DNA of 43,807 nucleotides from [Lactobacillus] rogosae. Lineage in GTDB: Bacteria; Bacillota; Clostridia; Lachnospirales; Lachnospiraceae. The notes beneath the pieces were generated by a model. That model had not been told where the DNA came from. It searched no databases and was given only the letters and a program-made list of their open reading frames with translations. A program made the position numbers and the translations under genes. Location: positions 1-43,807 of the forward strand of contig FONU01000025.1 in the NCBI GenBank assembly GCA_900112995.1, written 5' to 3'. Shown here one piece after another: positions 7,493 through 16,983 of the stretch; position 1 is the first letter of the stretch, and every line of letters starts with the position of its first letter.

Positions 7493-8686
7493 CTACGCCG
7501 TAAATGCGTTGACACCTGCTGTAAACCATAACCATATAAGAAATGCTTCCATAACTACTGCAAGAAATACCGCCAGCCACTTTAAGTCTTTCTTATCTGC
7601 AAAATAATCATATAAACCAATGTATACAACATAACTTCCAGCTATAAATCTGCACATTGACATAACTCCGCCCGTAAAAGGAATTATAAGTGTTATGACA
7701 GCAAATAGAACTTCTGAATAATATCTACATTTAAGCATATATACATACACGATTATTGCCAGTATCATAACCAGCGGAATCCAGTATCTTTCTGCATATA
7801 TATTATTAAAGAAATCCCATATCATATTACCTATCCAGCCAGCACCATCTTCTCTCCATGCTGCCTGCACATTTCTGAACGCCCACGCATCTCCTGTCAC
7901 ATAATACAGATGCATCATATTAACAAATATGCCTGCCGGACATAAGAATACCTGCAATATCTTAACTGGATTTTTAAACATATGTACTATAAAACTGCCA
8001 AGCTTTCCAAATGTTATCCTGCCCTCATATAAATCAAGGTACATCTGCAATACGAGCGGGAATACAAGTATAACACCAACTATTCTTGTACAGCTTGCAA
8101 GCATAGCCGCAGCTGCTGAAATCCAGTAATTATTAATATTGCCCTTTTCTTTTTTTAGATAGTAAAAGAACACTGCAATAAGCATCATAAATAATGTTTC
8201 TGAATATACACAATGAAGATAGAATGAGTATGGTCCCATATATACAAGAACCACTGCAAAATATCCTAATCTGTCAGGCTTATAAAGCCTTACTGTCTTA
8301 ACAAGAAATATCCCCATTATATACACATATATTAAGCTGAGAAATATTCCTGCCTGTGCATAATTAAGGAAGAAAAATATGTATTTAAACAATCTTATTG
8401 ATACTGGAAATAACGGAAAAAATGCCCAGTTAGCCTGTCCATCTCCCGGCTTTATGCTTCCAGAAAGACTATATCCTTTTTCAGCAATCTTAATATACCA
8501 GTCTGCATCGCCACCAAGAAACATCTTAGCAAATGTAATATTATTGCCAAATGCTGAATTGGTAACACAGCCAATAAATATATAAAATAGTCTTGATACA
8601 AGCAAAATCAAAAGAACATTTTTCGCAATCTGCTTATTCTCTTTAGTAGCAATCCTGTTCCATAATCCAACCGCCTTCTCCTTCAT
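7493..8686 (-). CDS. Polytopic GT-C glycosyltransferase, PIG-V-like mannosyltransferase
   Basis: 397 residues with about ten membrane helices. After the first helix comes DADWYIKIAEKGY (about residue 60), holding the acidic pair typical of lipid-donor GT-C enzymes, then WAFFPLFP (about 85-92). Both recall bacterial PIG-V/Mannosyl_trans2 proteins, which take sugar from a polyprenyl-phosphate donor on the outer membrane face. A GTG at 8725 is in frame, but AAAGG 7 nt before ATG 8686 (MKEKAVG) fits better. It follows rfbD after 91 nt and precedes the anchored protein by 15 nt. The DPM1-like enzyme at 5301 is a natural donor supplier. The exact sugar is not shown by sequence. Confidence 0.7.
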   Translation of the reverse strand: MKEKAVGLWNRIATKENKQIAKNVLLILLVSRLFYIFIGCVTNSAFGNNITFAKMFLGGDADWYIKIAEKGYSLSGSIKPGDGQANWAFFPLFPVSIRLFKYIFFFLNYAQAGIFLSLIYVYIMGIFLVKTVRLYKPDRLGYFAVVLVYMGPYSFYLHCVYSETLFMMLIAVFFYYLKKEKGNINNYWISAAAAMLASCTRIVGVILVFPLVLQMYLDLYEGRITFGKLGSFIVHMFKNPVKILQVFLCPAGIFVNMMHLYYVTGDAWAFRNVQAAWREDGAGWIGNMIWDFFNNIYAERYWIPLVMILAIIVYVYMLKCRYYSEVLFAVITLIIPFTGGVMSMCRFIAGSYVVYIGLYDYFADKKDLKWLAVFLAVVMEAFLIWLWFTAGVNAFTA

Positions 8687-8777
8687 ACGTTTACCTTTCT
8701 TCTTAATTAGTAAATACGGATACACAATAACGAAATATTAAAGTTGTTGGGTTCTGACCCTGACATTATAATCATTT

Positions 8778-9716
8778 CTATTCGTTACCTGTAGCCTGTT
8801 CCTGTTCTTTTAAATATTTAATATACCTTTCCACAGCATTCTGCCAGGTTGGAAGCGGTGTAAATCCTGCCTCTTTAAGCTTTGATTTATCTAATCTTGA
8901 ATTAAATGGCCTTGCCGCCTTTGAAAGGCCATATTCTTCTGTGGATACCGGAATAACCTTAATATCCATTCCAGCCTGTCTGTATATTTCACACGCAAAA
9001 TCATACCACGAAATATAGCCACCCTCATTAGTTGCATGATAATATCCATATTTCTCTGTAGCTATCATATCAACTAATAATACTGCCAAATCAAGTGTAT
9101 ATGTTGGTGTTCCTATCTGGTCATTAACAACTCTTACAGTCTCGTGGTTCTTTCCAACCTTAATCATTGTCTTTATAAAATTATTGCCATTAGCACCGAA
9201 TACCCATGCTATTCTTACTATAAAATATTTTGAAAGTGTATCAGCAACCGCAAGCTCACCCTCAAGCTTAGTCTGTCCATATACATTAAGCGGCTTGTAT
9301 TCCTTGCAGTCCGGCTCCCAAGGCTTCTCACCCTGCCCATTAAACACATAATCTGTGCTTATATATACCATTTTACAATCAAGCTTCTTAGCCGCCTTTG
9401 CAATATTAGCTGTCCCTTTGGCATTGACAGCTCTTACCTTCTCAACCTTGTCATCATCTTCTGCCATATCTACTGCCGTCCACGCCGCACAGTGTATAAT
9501 AACATCTGGTGATACACTGCTTATAACCTCATCTACAACAGCCTCATCTGTTATGTCCATCTTGACATATTCCATTGTTGTAACAGCACTATTATCCTGA
9601 ATACCACTGTAATTATCAGCTATATCACTTCCTATTCCTGTGTACCCTCTTTTATCGAGTTCATTCATAACGTCATGACCTAACTGACCTGACACTCCTG
9701 TTACTAATACTTTCAT
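8778..9716 (-). CDS. rfbD: dTDP-4-dehydrorhamnose reductase (RmlD/RfbD)
   Basis: 312 residues, normal for RmlD. It makes dTDP-L-rhamnose from dTDP-4-keto-L-rhamnose using NAD(P)H. The Rossmann loop GVSGQLGHD is at residues 7-15. The catalytic triad region shows STDYVFNG and YGQTK (about residue 144), the SDR Tyr/Lys pair. RIAWVFG and the substrate-loop sequences also fit. GGAG lies 7 nt before the ATG. RmlA, B and C are not in this window. It sits 95 nt after a GT4 gene and has a possible promoter of its own at 9754-9784. It implies rhamnose, or a related 6-deoxyhexose, in the glycan. Confidence 0.92.
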   Translation of the reverse strand: MKVLVTGVSGQLGHDVMNELDKRGYTGIGSDIADNYSGIQDNSAVTTMEYVKMDITDEAVVDEVISSVSPDVIIHCAAWTAVDMAEDDDKVEKVRAVNAKGTANIAKAAKKLDCKMVYISTDYVFNGQGEKPWEPDCKEYKPLNVYGQTKLEGELAVADTLSKYFIVRIAWVFGANGNNFIKTMIKVGKNHETVRVVNDQIGTPTYTLDLAVLLVDMIATEKYGYYHATNEGGYISWYDFACEIYRQAGMDIKVIPVSTEEYGLSKAARPFNSRLDKSKLKEAGFTPLPTWQNAVERYIKYLKEQEQATGNE

Positions 9717-9753
9717 ACTTTCTCCTTAATGTCTTCTATTATCTTTCAATTTA

Positions 9754-9784
9754 ATTATAATCCAGCACATTAATACTATTACAA
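9754..9784 (-). promoter_or_regulatory. Possible internal promoter for rfbD and downstream genes
   Basis: On the minus strand TTGTAA (9779-9784), a 19-nt spacer and TATAAT (9754-9759). The spacing is longer than ideal. It lies in the 95-nt gap before rfbD. Confidence 0.4.
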
Positions 9785-9786
9785 AT

Positions 9787-9811
9787 ATTATTTATATACA
9801 ATATAAATAAT
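9787..9811. repeat. AT-only perfect hairpin after the GT4 stop codon
   Basis: ATTATTTATAT (9787-9797) and ATATAAATAAT (9801-9811) pair perfectly around ACA and touch the stop codon at 9812. There is no GC pair and only a poor T-run, so strong termination is unlikely. An mRNA 3'-end stabiliser is possible. Confidence 0.45.
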
Positions 9812-10897
9812 TTAATCACTTGTAATGAAATCATACACAACTTTCCCAAGTCTATCAGGTGCATATCTTTTAACTACATTTGCATATGCTTCTGTATCAA
9901 CCTCTGTATTATATGACAATAATTCATCTGCAAGATTGTTTATCTGCTCATATTCATTACATCTTATATTAAATGTATTAATATTGCCGTCTGTAATCTC
10001 ATCAAATATAGGAAGATTACTTGCTATAATTGGCTTTTTAAAACGCATAACCTCAATAATCGGCATACCAAACCCCTCGGCCTTCGACGGAAACACAAAA
10101 GCTGACATTGAGGCATACAGCTCGTGCTTTTTATCGTGGGTCACATAATCAAGATAAGTTATATCTTCATCTAACATCATTGCCGACCTTACAATCTGGT
10201 TAATCTCTTCTTCCTGCATCTTTCCACCAAGAATAAGTTTCTTCTTGCCACCCCGGTTCTTATATTGCAAATAGCCTTTTATAAGAAGGTCAACACCCTT
10301 TCTTTTCTCCATATTGCCAACATAAAGAAAATAATCATCATCTTTATTATCCCATTGCTTTTTAACAGGATTGGATATTATATAAGCATTAACATTCGCT
10401 ATGCTCTTAGCTTCCGGGAAAATTTCTTCCGTTGTCCTTTTGGTCTGTTCTGAATTATATAGAATCATATCTGTATTCTTAAGTGTCTTTTTAAGATTGT
10501 ACTTAAAATACATACTATATACTTGCCCGAAATATTCAACATATTCTATTGGAAACATATCGTGTATTGTAATCATAGTCTTAAAACTACCGCCGAGGTT
10601 AATCGGAATTATCGTATTAACTTCCCAGAATATATCAGGCTTAATAATATCAAGCTGCTTTTTCACATATGCAAAATAAGCATAAACTCCGGCACTCTTA
10701 TACACCTGTTTTCCCTTTGTATATACTTTTATTCCATTTTTAATAAATGACTTAATATATTCACTCTCTGCAACATCTGATATAAGAACGAATTCCAGAT
10801 CCTCATATTTCATAAGCTGCTTAAGAAAGTCATTAAGATACATTCCCACTCCGCTTGGTCTGCTGCCAAGCGTTCTTGCATCAACCGCTATCTTCAT
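9812..10897 (-). CDS. GT4 (group 1) glycosyltransferase
   Basis: 361 residues, GT-B fold. The N-terminal domain opens MKIAVDARTLGSRPSGVGMYL, an acceptor-side glycine loop. The C-terminal domain shows YVGNMEKRKGVDLLIKGY and the EX7E-type SKAEGFGMPIIEVM (about residue 272), which binds the nucleotide sugar. It adds one sugar from an NDP donor to a lipid-linked glycan on the inner membrane face. The frame opens at 10963, but AAGGA 8 nt before ATG 10897 and only 11 nt of gap to the preceding stop set the start. Donor and linkage cannot be read from the sequence. Confidence 0.87.
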   Translation of the reverse strand: MKIAVDARTLGSRPSGVGMYLNDFLKQLMKYEDLEFVLISDVAESEYIKSFIKNGIKVYTKGKQVYKSAGVYAYFAYVKKQLDIIKPDIFWEVNTIIPINLGGSFKTMITIHDMFPIEYVEYFGQVYSMYFKYNLKKTLKNTDMILYNSEQTKRTTEEIFPEAKSIANVNAYIISNPVKKQWDNKDDDYFLYVGNMEKRKGVDLLIKGYLQYKNRGGKKKLILGGKMQEEEINQIVRSAMMLDEDITYLDYVTHDKKHELYASMSAFVFPSKAEGFGMPIIEVMRFKKPIIASNLPIFDEITDGNINTFNIRCNEYEQINNLADELLSYNTEVDTEAYANVVKRYAPDRLGKVVYDFITSD

Positions 10898-10908
10898 CTT
10901 TTTAATCC

Positions 10909-11997
10909 TTATTCTGCATATTTGTCCATAATTCCTGCAATTATATGGGCTGACCTGTCCCACGAATGACTTGAAAGTACATTCTGCACTGCCTCGTCAC
11001 TCACCTTATTCTTTTCTAACAGCTCATCTATATTCACATCAGGCTTATGACAGTTGACATATGTAGCCGCATTTTTGTAAATCTCGTGCAGCACCGGAAT
11101 ATCACCAAGAACAATCTCAGCTCCCATACAGAGTGCCTCCATAGGTGGTATTCCAAAGCCCTCATAGGTTGATGGGAATAAAAATGCTTTGCAGTATTTC
11201 ATAAGTGCTCTTGCCTCTGAATCCCTGGCATAACCAATCGCCACTACATTGCCAAGCTTTTCTATTCCAGACCTGTCCCCAAGACTTTCACCTGCTATTA
11301 CATATGTACTTTCTGGGTGAAGCTTCGCATTATTAAGAATCCAGTTAAGATTCTTATTAGGTGCCAATGAAGCCATATACAGATAATATTTATGTCTTTT
11401 TATTCTTGAAGCATACTTGTCAAATATACTCTCGTCTATGCTGTTCACATCAAAGTGCTGCCAGCCATTGCCTGCAACTACTATTTCCTTACCATGGGTA
11501 TTATAATTATCAATGATTTCTTTTCTGGAAAACCCACTGACCGTTATTATCGCATCAGCACTCTTAAAGGCTTTAAGATACATAAGCTTTCTGAACAATA
11601 TCTCATGCCAGTCACCCGGCTCTCTAAAGAACTCCTTATGTGTCTTAAATGCTATGTCGTGTACCGTAACTATTCCATTTTTCATAAACAGTGATACTTC
11701 ATTACATAAATATACAGGCTTAGCCTTCTGCTTGTCCACATATCTCTGAAACGTGAACTGTTCCCACATTCTTCCAGATTTTCCAGCCAATATAACAATC
11801 TTAATGTTATTATAGTGTGTCTTATAGCTGTTAATCTCCGCAGATGTACCTTCTGAATCAATCTCGGGCACAGCTATCTCAACCTCGTAAGGCTTATCCG
11901 CCATATATTTATCAAGTTCTTTTGTTATTTGTCTTGCGTACCTCTGGACACCTTTAATATGTCCATACAAAAAGCTTCCATCAATAATATATTTCAT
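10909..11997 (-). CDS. GT4 (group 1) glycosyltransferase
   Basis: 362 residues, GT-B fold. It starts MKYIIDGSFLYGHIKGVQRYA, with GVQRYA as the N-terminal loop. FLYMASLAPNKN-type sequence (YYLYMASLAPNKNL) and PSTYEGFGIPPMEAL (about residue 280) form the donor-binding half. It resembles mannosyl/rhamnosyl transferases of capsule loci. GAGG 5 nt before ATG 11997 sets the start, replacing an upstream in-frame start at 12045 that would overlap the dehydratase gene. It lies 22 nt after the dehydratase and 11 nt before the second GT4, so it is translated as part of one operon. Confidence 0.87.
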   Translation of the reverse strand: MKYIIDGSFLYGHIKGVQRYARQITKELDKYMADKPYEVEIAVPEIDSEGTSAEINSYKTHYNNIKIVILAGKSGRMWEQFTFQRYVDKQKAKPVYLCNEVSLFMKNGIVTVHDIAFKTHKEFFREPGDWHEILFRKLMYLKAFKSADAIITVSGFSRKEIIDNYNTHGKEIVVAGNGWQHFDVNSIDESIFDKYASRIKRHKYYLYMASLAPNKNLNWILNNAKLHPESTYVIAGESLGDRSGIEKLGNVVAIGYARDSEARALMKYCKAFLFPSTYEGFGIPPMEALCMGAEIVLGDIPVLHEIYKNAATYVNCHKPDVNIDELLEKNKVSDEAVQNVLSSHSWDRSAHIIAGIMDKYAE

Positions 11998-12019
11998 AGT
12001 AACCTCTTTTTGCAGTTTC

Positions 12020-13903
12020 TTATTGTATATCATTATCCGATACATGGTCAGGCTTATAAGTTGGAACGAATTCCTTTACAAGCCGTCTTACTGCCATCGC
12101 ATCTTCTTTGTAAGCTGTTTCCTTAAGGACTTCTAGCTTGTCCTCAAAATTGTCTTTATCAAATTCAATAGGCTTGCCTATATGAATAAGCTTATTCTGT
12201 GTATCCTGAAGCCCTTCCTCTGCCATAAGAAGTTCTTCATATAACTTCTCACCAGGTCTTAAACCAGTATATTTAATCTCCATATCCACACCAAGTGTGT
12301 AACCTGATAGTCTTATAAGATTCTTTGCAAGGTCATCTATCTTTACCGGCTCACCCATATCAAGAATAAATATCTCACCACCCTTGGCGTATGCACCCGC
12401 CTGAATAACAAGCGACACGGCCTCCGGTATTGTCATAAAATATCTTATTATATCAGGGTGTGTAACTGTAACCGGACCCCCTGCTGCAATCTGCTTCTTA
12501 AAAAGAGGAATTACAGAGCCATTGCTTCCAAGTACATTACCAAATCTTACGGCTACGAATTCTGTATTAGATACTCCATTATAATACTGAATTATCATCT
12601 CACATATACGTTTTGTCGCACCCATTATATTAGTCGGATTAACGGCTTTATCTGTACTTATCATTACAAATCTCTTGGTATTATATTTGTCTGCCATTCT
12701 TGCAAGATTCCAGGTACCGGCTACATTATTCTTAACTGCCTCATTAGGGCTTCCCTCCATAAGCGGAACGTGCTTATGTGCCGCTGCGTGATATACAATA
12801 TCCGGTCTGTAATGTGAGAATATCCACTCAAGTCTTGTGTTATTTCTTATTGAACCAATAAGCGTCACCACATTGGCATAAGGACAATTCATCTTTAATT
12901 CCTGCTGTATATCATAGGCACTGTTCTCATATATATCAAATATAATAAGGCACTTAGGGTTATGCTTGACTAACTGCCTGCAAAGCTCAGAACCAATTGA
13001 ACCACCGCCGCCTGTTACAAGAACAGTCTTGCCCGATACATATCCAAGAATTGACTCCACATCAACATTGATAGGATCCCTTCCAAGTAAATCGTCCACA
13101 TCAACATTTCTGATATCCTGAACATTAATCTCGCCGTCCATCATCTGATACACGCCAGGTATAATCTTTAAATTACAGTTAGTTTCTTTACAGATATTAA
13201 GTATCTGTCTTTTAGTTTCCTGCGATGCTGATGGAATAGCAAATATTATCTCATCTATCTCATAGTATCTTGCATATTCCTTAATACGCTCCCTTGTTCC
13301 AACAATCTTAACGCCTCGTATATACTTTCCAACCTTTTTAGGGTCATCATCAATAATACATACAACCTTGGAATTATCAAGGTATCTTGAATTAGCAATC
13401 TCTCTCATAAGAACATTGGTAGCCTCACCGGCACCAATTATCATAATCTTAATCTGCTCTGATGTATGTCTGTATTCCTGTAAAAGTGTTCTTATAAGCC
13501 TGTACATAAAACGGCTCGCACACATTGCAACTATAAGAAATACTACTGACATAAAATAACAGGCTCTAGGAAGCGGTGTTCCCATAACTGTTGTAAGACA
13601 GACGTGTGCCACCTCCGATACAATACAAGCCTCAACTATCTTATAAAGCTCGGCTATACTCGCATACTGCCACAAACTGTGATACATTCTGAAACACCAG
13701 AATATAAGCAGTGTTATAAGTGTAAATGGTACGCAGGTACTCTTAAAATTCTGTATATATTGTGACTCTATCGCCGCCAGATCAACGTTAAACCTCATTA
13801 CCAGCGATATAAATACACAGCCGTTAACAAGAATTATATCTGTTATTATAAGAAAAAAGCGTCTGACTATTAACTGTAGCTTATCTTTCCTTGTCTCTTC
13901 CAT
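12020..13903 (-). CDS. Membrane-bound NDP-sugar 4,6-dehydratase (PglF/WbpM/CapD family)
   Basis: 627 residues, full length for the family. Four N-terminal membrane helices (about 15-130) precede a first Rossmann-like domain (IIGAGEATNVLMREI, about 150) and the catalytic SDR domain with TGGGGSIGSEL (about 296). The active-site strand is STDKAVNPTNIMGATK (about 417-432); it shows the Met/Lys pair that replaces the usual Tyr/Lys in this family. Relatives convert UDP-GlcNAc to UDP-4-keto-6-deoxy-GlcNAc. The aminotransferase at 15742 is a plausible next step. AGAGG lies 6-7 nt before the ATG, and the gene begins 2 nt after the upstream GT2 stop. Confidence 0.92.
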   Translation of the reverse strand: MEETRKDKLQLIVRRFFLIITDIILVNGCVFISLVMRFNVDLAAIESQYIQNFKSTCVPFTLITLLIFWCFRMYHSLWQYASIAELYKIVEACIVSEVAHVCLTTVMGTPLPRACYFMSVVFLIVAMCASRFMYRLIRTLLQEYRHTSEQIKIMIIGAGEATNVLMREIANSRYLDNSKVVCIIDDDPKKVGKYIRGVKIVGTRERIKEYARYYEIDEIIFAIPSASQETKRQILNICKETNCNLKIIPGVYQMMDGEINVQDIRNVDVDDLLGRDPINVDVESILGYVSGKTVLVTGGGGSIGSELCRQLVKHNPKCLIIFDIYENSAYDIQQELKMNCPYANVVTLIGSIRNNTRLEWIFSHYRPDIVYHAAAHKHVPLMEGSPNEAVKNNVAGTWNLARMADKYNTKRFVMISTDKAVNPTNIMGATKRICEMIIQYYNGVSNTEFVAVRFGNVLGSNGSVIPLFKKQIAAGGPVTVTHPDIIRYFMTIPEAVSLVIQAGAYAKGGEIFILDMGEPVKIDDLAKNLIRLSGYTLGVDMEIKYTGLRPGEKLYEELLMAEEGLQDTQNKLIHIGKPIEFDKDNFEDKLEVLKETAYKEDAMAVRRLVKEFVPTYKPDHVSDNDIQ

Positions 13904-13905
13904 AA

Positions 13906-14982
13906 TTAACCTCTTTTTGATTTATCCATAAGTCCTGCTATTGTGCCTATTCCATAACTTAAATGAAGAAGCAGGAATAATACAGGAAGACAGGCATTAG
14001 TTATATTTCTTTTATCTTCAGCTTTAAATGCAGATACTGCCGCCATACCAGATGCCATTAAAGCATAGAGCACCCACATAACAGTTGTAAGCACTACTGT
14101 TACTTTTCTTAATGCCGAAATACCTTTTCCAAGTGTATGGTTGTGCCTTTTCTTAATGCACTCTGCAAGTCCTGTCGCTCCAATAACCGAACCTGAAGCT
14201 ATTATTGCACTGACAAATGCAAATGGCACAAAATGATATATGCTAAGGCACTTAGGACATACCTTGCTTGTCTTTCCTATCCAGTAGCCGTTAGCATACT
14301 TCTGCTTAAGCATTGCCTTAAGACTGCTTCTTGTATACTGGTATGATATTATATCAGGGTCAAAGCACAGCTTATATCCAGCTTTTCTCATTCTATAATG
14401 AATTTCATTATCTTCTGTACGCACAAGTTCCTCATTAAAGAAACCAACCTTTTCAAATACTTCTCTTCTATATGCTGCGTGAAATAACGATTTAACATAA
14501 GTCTTTCCAGGATTATTCCTGTATGAAGCAATGCTTGAACCAAACATACTGCTCTCTGCAAGAAGAAGTGTCTCCTTAAATGGAGTTGGCTTGTCTATTA
14601 TGTTAGGTCTTTGTCCACCACATATATATTCGCCTGTTTCAAGCACCCTCACATTCTTACTGACAAAATCCTCTGGAATTACAGCGTGTGCATCTACCTT
14701 TATTATCGCATCACCCTTATATTCCCTCAATGCAACGTTCCAGCCTGATGGAAGTGTCTTTTTAGGATTGTCAAGCACTACAACCCTTCTGAATTCATCT
14801 TTATTATCAAGTGCAAATTCACACATAAGTGCTCTTGTATTATCAGTTGATGCTCCGTCTACAAGCACAACCTCCATATTGTTATGGTCATAATCCTGAT
14901 TTTTAATACATTCTAATATTCCATTAATATTCTGTTCCTCGTTATATGCAATAACACACATAGTAATAAGCATATCAGACAT
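13906..14982 (-). CDS. GT2 glycosyltransferase with C-terminal membrane helices (ExoA-like)
   Basis: 358 residues. The GT-A core opens ITMCVIAYNEEQNI, has VLVDGASTDNT, a DAHAVIP metal site (about residue 97) and an acceptor-side ED (VRTEDNEIHYRMRKAGYKL). Three or so hydrophobic segments follow (about 247-345), anchoring it to the inner membrane, as in succinoglycan ExoA-type enzymes. AGGAG lies 7 nt before the ATG. It begins 3 nt after the sugar-transferase stop and its own stop is 2 nt before the dehydratase ATG, so translation is probably coupled. It adds an early sugar to the lipid-linked primer; which sugar is unknown. Confidence 0.85.
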   Translation of the reverse strand: MSDMLITMCVIAYNEEQNINGILECIKNQDYDHNNMEVVLVDGASTDNTRALMCEFALDNKDEFRRVVVLDNPKKTLPSGWNVALREYKGDAIIKVDAHAVIPEDFVSKNVRVLETGEYICGGQRPNIIDKPTPFKETLLLAESSMFGSSIASYRNNPGKTYVKSLFHAAYRREVFEKVGFFNEELVRTEDNEIHYRMRKAGYKLCFDPDIISYQYTRSSLKAMLKQKYANGYWIGKTSKVCPKCLSIYHFVPFAFVSAIIASGSVIGATGLAECIKKRHNHTLGKGISALRKVTVVLTTVMWVLYALMASGMAAVSAFKAEDKRNITNACLPVLFLLLHLSYGIGTIAGLMDKSKRG

Positions 14983-14985
14983 TTA

Positions 14986-15708
14986 TTATCTCCTTCTACT
15001 CTTTGTCACTGAAAGCCTCTCGCTTCCAACAACAGATTCAAATGTATCCCAAAGCACCCTGCAATCCTCTGCAAAACCAAACTTTCTTAATGCCTCAAGA
15101 TTATACTTCATCTTCGCAGGAAGTACTTCCTCAACATACGCTTTATCCGGATTGGCGGCATTGCCTAATATTTTATCTTCATCTTTATAAGCTATGCTTG
15201 TTCTTGATGTAAGCCCAGCCGGCAAAAGCAGTGTTGCATACATTTCTTTAGAATACTGCTTTACATACTCAGGCACTTCCGGTCTTGTGCCGACAAGTGT
15301 CATATCTCCTGCAAGAATGTTAAATAACTGTGGGAATTCATCAGCTCTTATCTTTCTTAAAAGCTTTCCCATTCTTGTTATTCTTCTGTCATTATCCACA
15401 GTCACAGAAGCACCAAGCTCATTAGCATTAACAACCATTGTCCTGAACTTGTATATCTTAAATATTCTTCCATACTGTGTAACTCTTTCCTGTCTGAAAA
15501 ATACAGGTCCTCTTGAATCACATTTTATAAGTATTGCAATTATTAACATCGGCAATGCAAGCACAGCAAGCATTATTGATGCAACTACGATATCAAATAA
15601 TCTCTTCACCATTAAAGAAGCTCTACGTTTATTAACTATATTGTAATATTTTCTTACTTCCCTTGTTCTCATAAACTTTGGAAGCTCATTCCATTTTCTA
15701 AGCTGCAT
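14986..15708 (-). CDS. Polyprenyl-phosphate glycosyl-1-phosphate transferase (PglC-like sugar transferase)
   Basis: 240 residues, the short monotopic type. A re-entrant/membrane segment (about 36-62, KRLFDIVVASIMLAVLALP) leads into the family core: GPVFFRQERV, FKIYKFRTM, LRKIRADEFPQLFNIL (about 118-132) and GDMTLVGTRPEVPEY. The conserved Asp-Glu pair in RADEFPQ is the catalytic dyad of PglC-class enzymes. It starts glycan synthesis by moving a phospho-sugar from UDP-sugar to undecaprenyl phosphate. An aminotransferase 33 nt upstream and a PglF-like dehydratase downstream suggest a UDP-4-amino-sugar or diNAcBac-like substrate. AGAGG is 5-6 nt before the ATG. Confidence 0.92.
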   Translation of the reverse strand: MQLRKWNELPKFMRTREVRKYYNIVNKRRASLMVKRLFDIVVASIMLAVLALPMLIIAILIKCDSRGPVFFRQERVTQYGRIFKIYKFRTMVVNANELGASVTVDNDRRITRMGKLLRKIRADEFPQLFNILAGDMTLVGTRPEVPEYVKQYSKEMYATLLLPAGLTSRTSIAYKDEDKILGNAANPDKAYVEEVLPAKMKYNLEALRKFGFAEDCRVLWDTFESVVGSERLSVTKSRRR

Positions 15709-15741
15709 ACCAACCTCTTTTCTGCCAGTCTGTTAAACCTG

Positions 15742-16944
15742 TTATTTAAGGCTGTTAAAATTCTCTATAACATATTCTATCTGTTCATCTGTAAGATTAG
15801 TATGAAGTGGAAGTGTGACTTCATTGTGATACATTTCAAAAGATTTTGGGAAATCTTTTATATCAAAGCCAAGCTGCTTATATGCTGTGTGCATAGGAAG
15901 CGGCTTGAAATGTACATTCGTTGCAATTCCTGCTTCTGCCATTCTTATTATAAACTGGTTTCTGTCTTCTACATCTCTTCCAAGGAGTCTTGTAAGAAAC
16001 AGATGTCCACTTGATGAATATTCATCTGTATAATGGCACAGGCACTCAACATCATCTGCCTTAATACCCTCTGTATACATATTAATCATCTGCTTTCTTC
16101 TTGCAAGCATCCCCTCATATCTTGTCATCTGAGCAAGACCTATGGCGGCTGTTATATCTGTCATATTACACTTATAAAGTGGTGCAATAATGTCATATTC
16201 CCACGCACCAAGCTTAGTCTTTGCAAGTGCATCCTTTGACTGTCCGTGAAGGCTCATAAGCATAATCTTTTTGTATATTTCTTCATCGTCTATTCCGTCA
16301 AGTTCTCTCCATACAAGGCCTCCACCTTCACCTGTTGTAAAGTTCTTAACAGCATGGAAAGAAAATGATGTAAAGTCCGCACATTGTCCGCTCTTATGTC
16401 CATTTCTTGACGCACCATATCCGTGTGCCGAATCAGCAAGTATAAGAACTCTTCCAAGTGCCTCCTGATAAGCATTAGCCGGCTTAAATAAAGCCTTCTT
16501 GCTCTCAAGTATTGCCCTTATCTTATCATAATCGACCATTACACCAGCTATATCCACTGGAATAACCGCCTTGGTCTTCTCTGTTATGGCTGCTTCAAGC
16601 TCATCATAATCAAGATGATAAGTTCCCTCCTGCACATCAATAAGCTTTAAAGTTGCACCAACGTGGCATACAACACTTGCTGATGCTGTATATGTGTATG
16701 CCGGAACTATTACCTCATCTCCCGCTCCAATTCCGAATAATCTAAGAGCCGTCTCCATACACGCTGTAGCTGAATTAAGACACGCACCTCTCTTAGTGCC
16801 AGTGAACTCTGCCATCTGTCTTTCTAATTCCTTGGTTCTTGGACCTGTTGTAATCCAGCCCGACCTTAATGCTTCGCTTACTGCTTCAATTTCCTTTTCT
16901 GATATATCTGGTGGTGAAAATGGTATATTCATCTTTTTTGTCAT
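15742..16944 (-). CDS. DegT/DnrJ/EryC1/StrS-family PLP aminotransferase
   Basis: 400 residues, normal for sugar aminotransferases. MNIPFSPPDISEKEI and SGWITTGPRTKELE are the family opening; GDEVIVPAYTYTASA forms the PLP phosphate region; DSAHGYGA holds the PLP-contacting Asp; and FSFHAVKNFTTGEGG (about 192-206) contains the Schiff-base Lys. It aminates a 4-keto sugar nucleotide using glutamate. Beside the PglF-like dehydratase and PglC-like transferase it would fill the PglE position. No PglD-type acetyltransferase is seen in the window. AAGG lies 6 nt before the ATG. It starts 39 nt after the PEGA gene. Confidence 0.9.
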   Translation of the reverse strand: MTKKMNIPFSPPDISEKEIEAVSEALRSGWITTGPRTKELERQMAEFTGTKRGACLNSATACMETALRLFGIGAGDEVIVPAYTYTASASVVCHVGATLKLIDVQEGTYHLDYDELEAAITEKTKAVIPVDIAGVMVDYDKIRAILESKKALFKPANAYQEALGRVLILADSAHGYGASRNGHKSGQCADFTSFSFHAVKNFTTGEGGGLVWRELDGIDDEEIYKKIMLMSLHGQSKDALAKTKLGAWEYDIIAPLYKCNMTDITAAIGLAQMTRYEGMLARRKQMINMYTEGIKADDVECLCHYTDEYSSSGHLFLTRLLGRDVEDRNQFIIRMAEAGIATNVHFKPLPMHTAYKQLGFDIKDFPKSFEMYHNEVTLPLHTNLTDEQIEYVIENFNSLK

Positions 16945-16983
16945 TATTATCCTTCTGCCTCTTTTCTATACATTCTGCATAAT

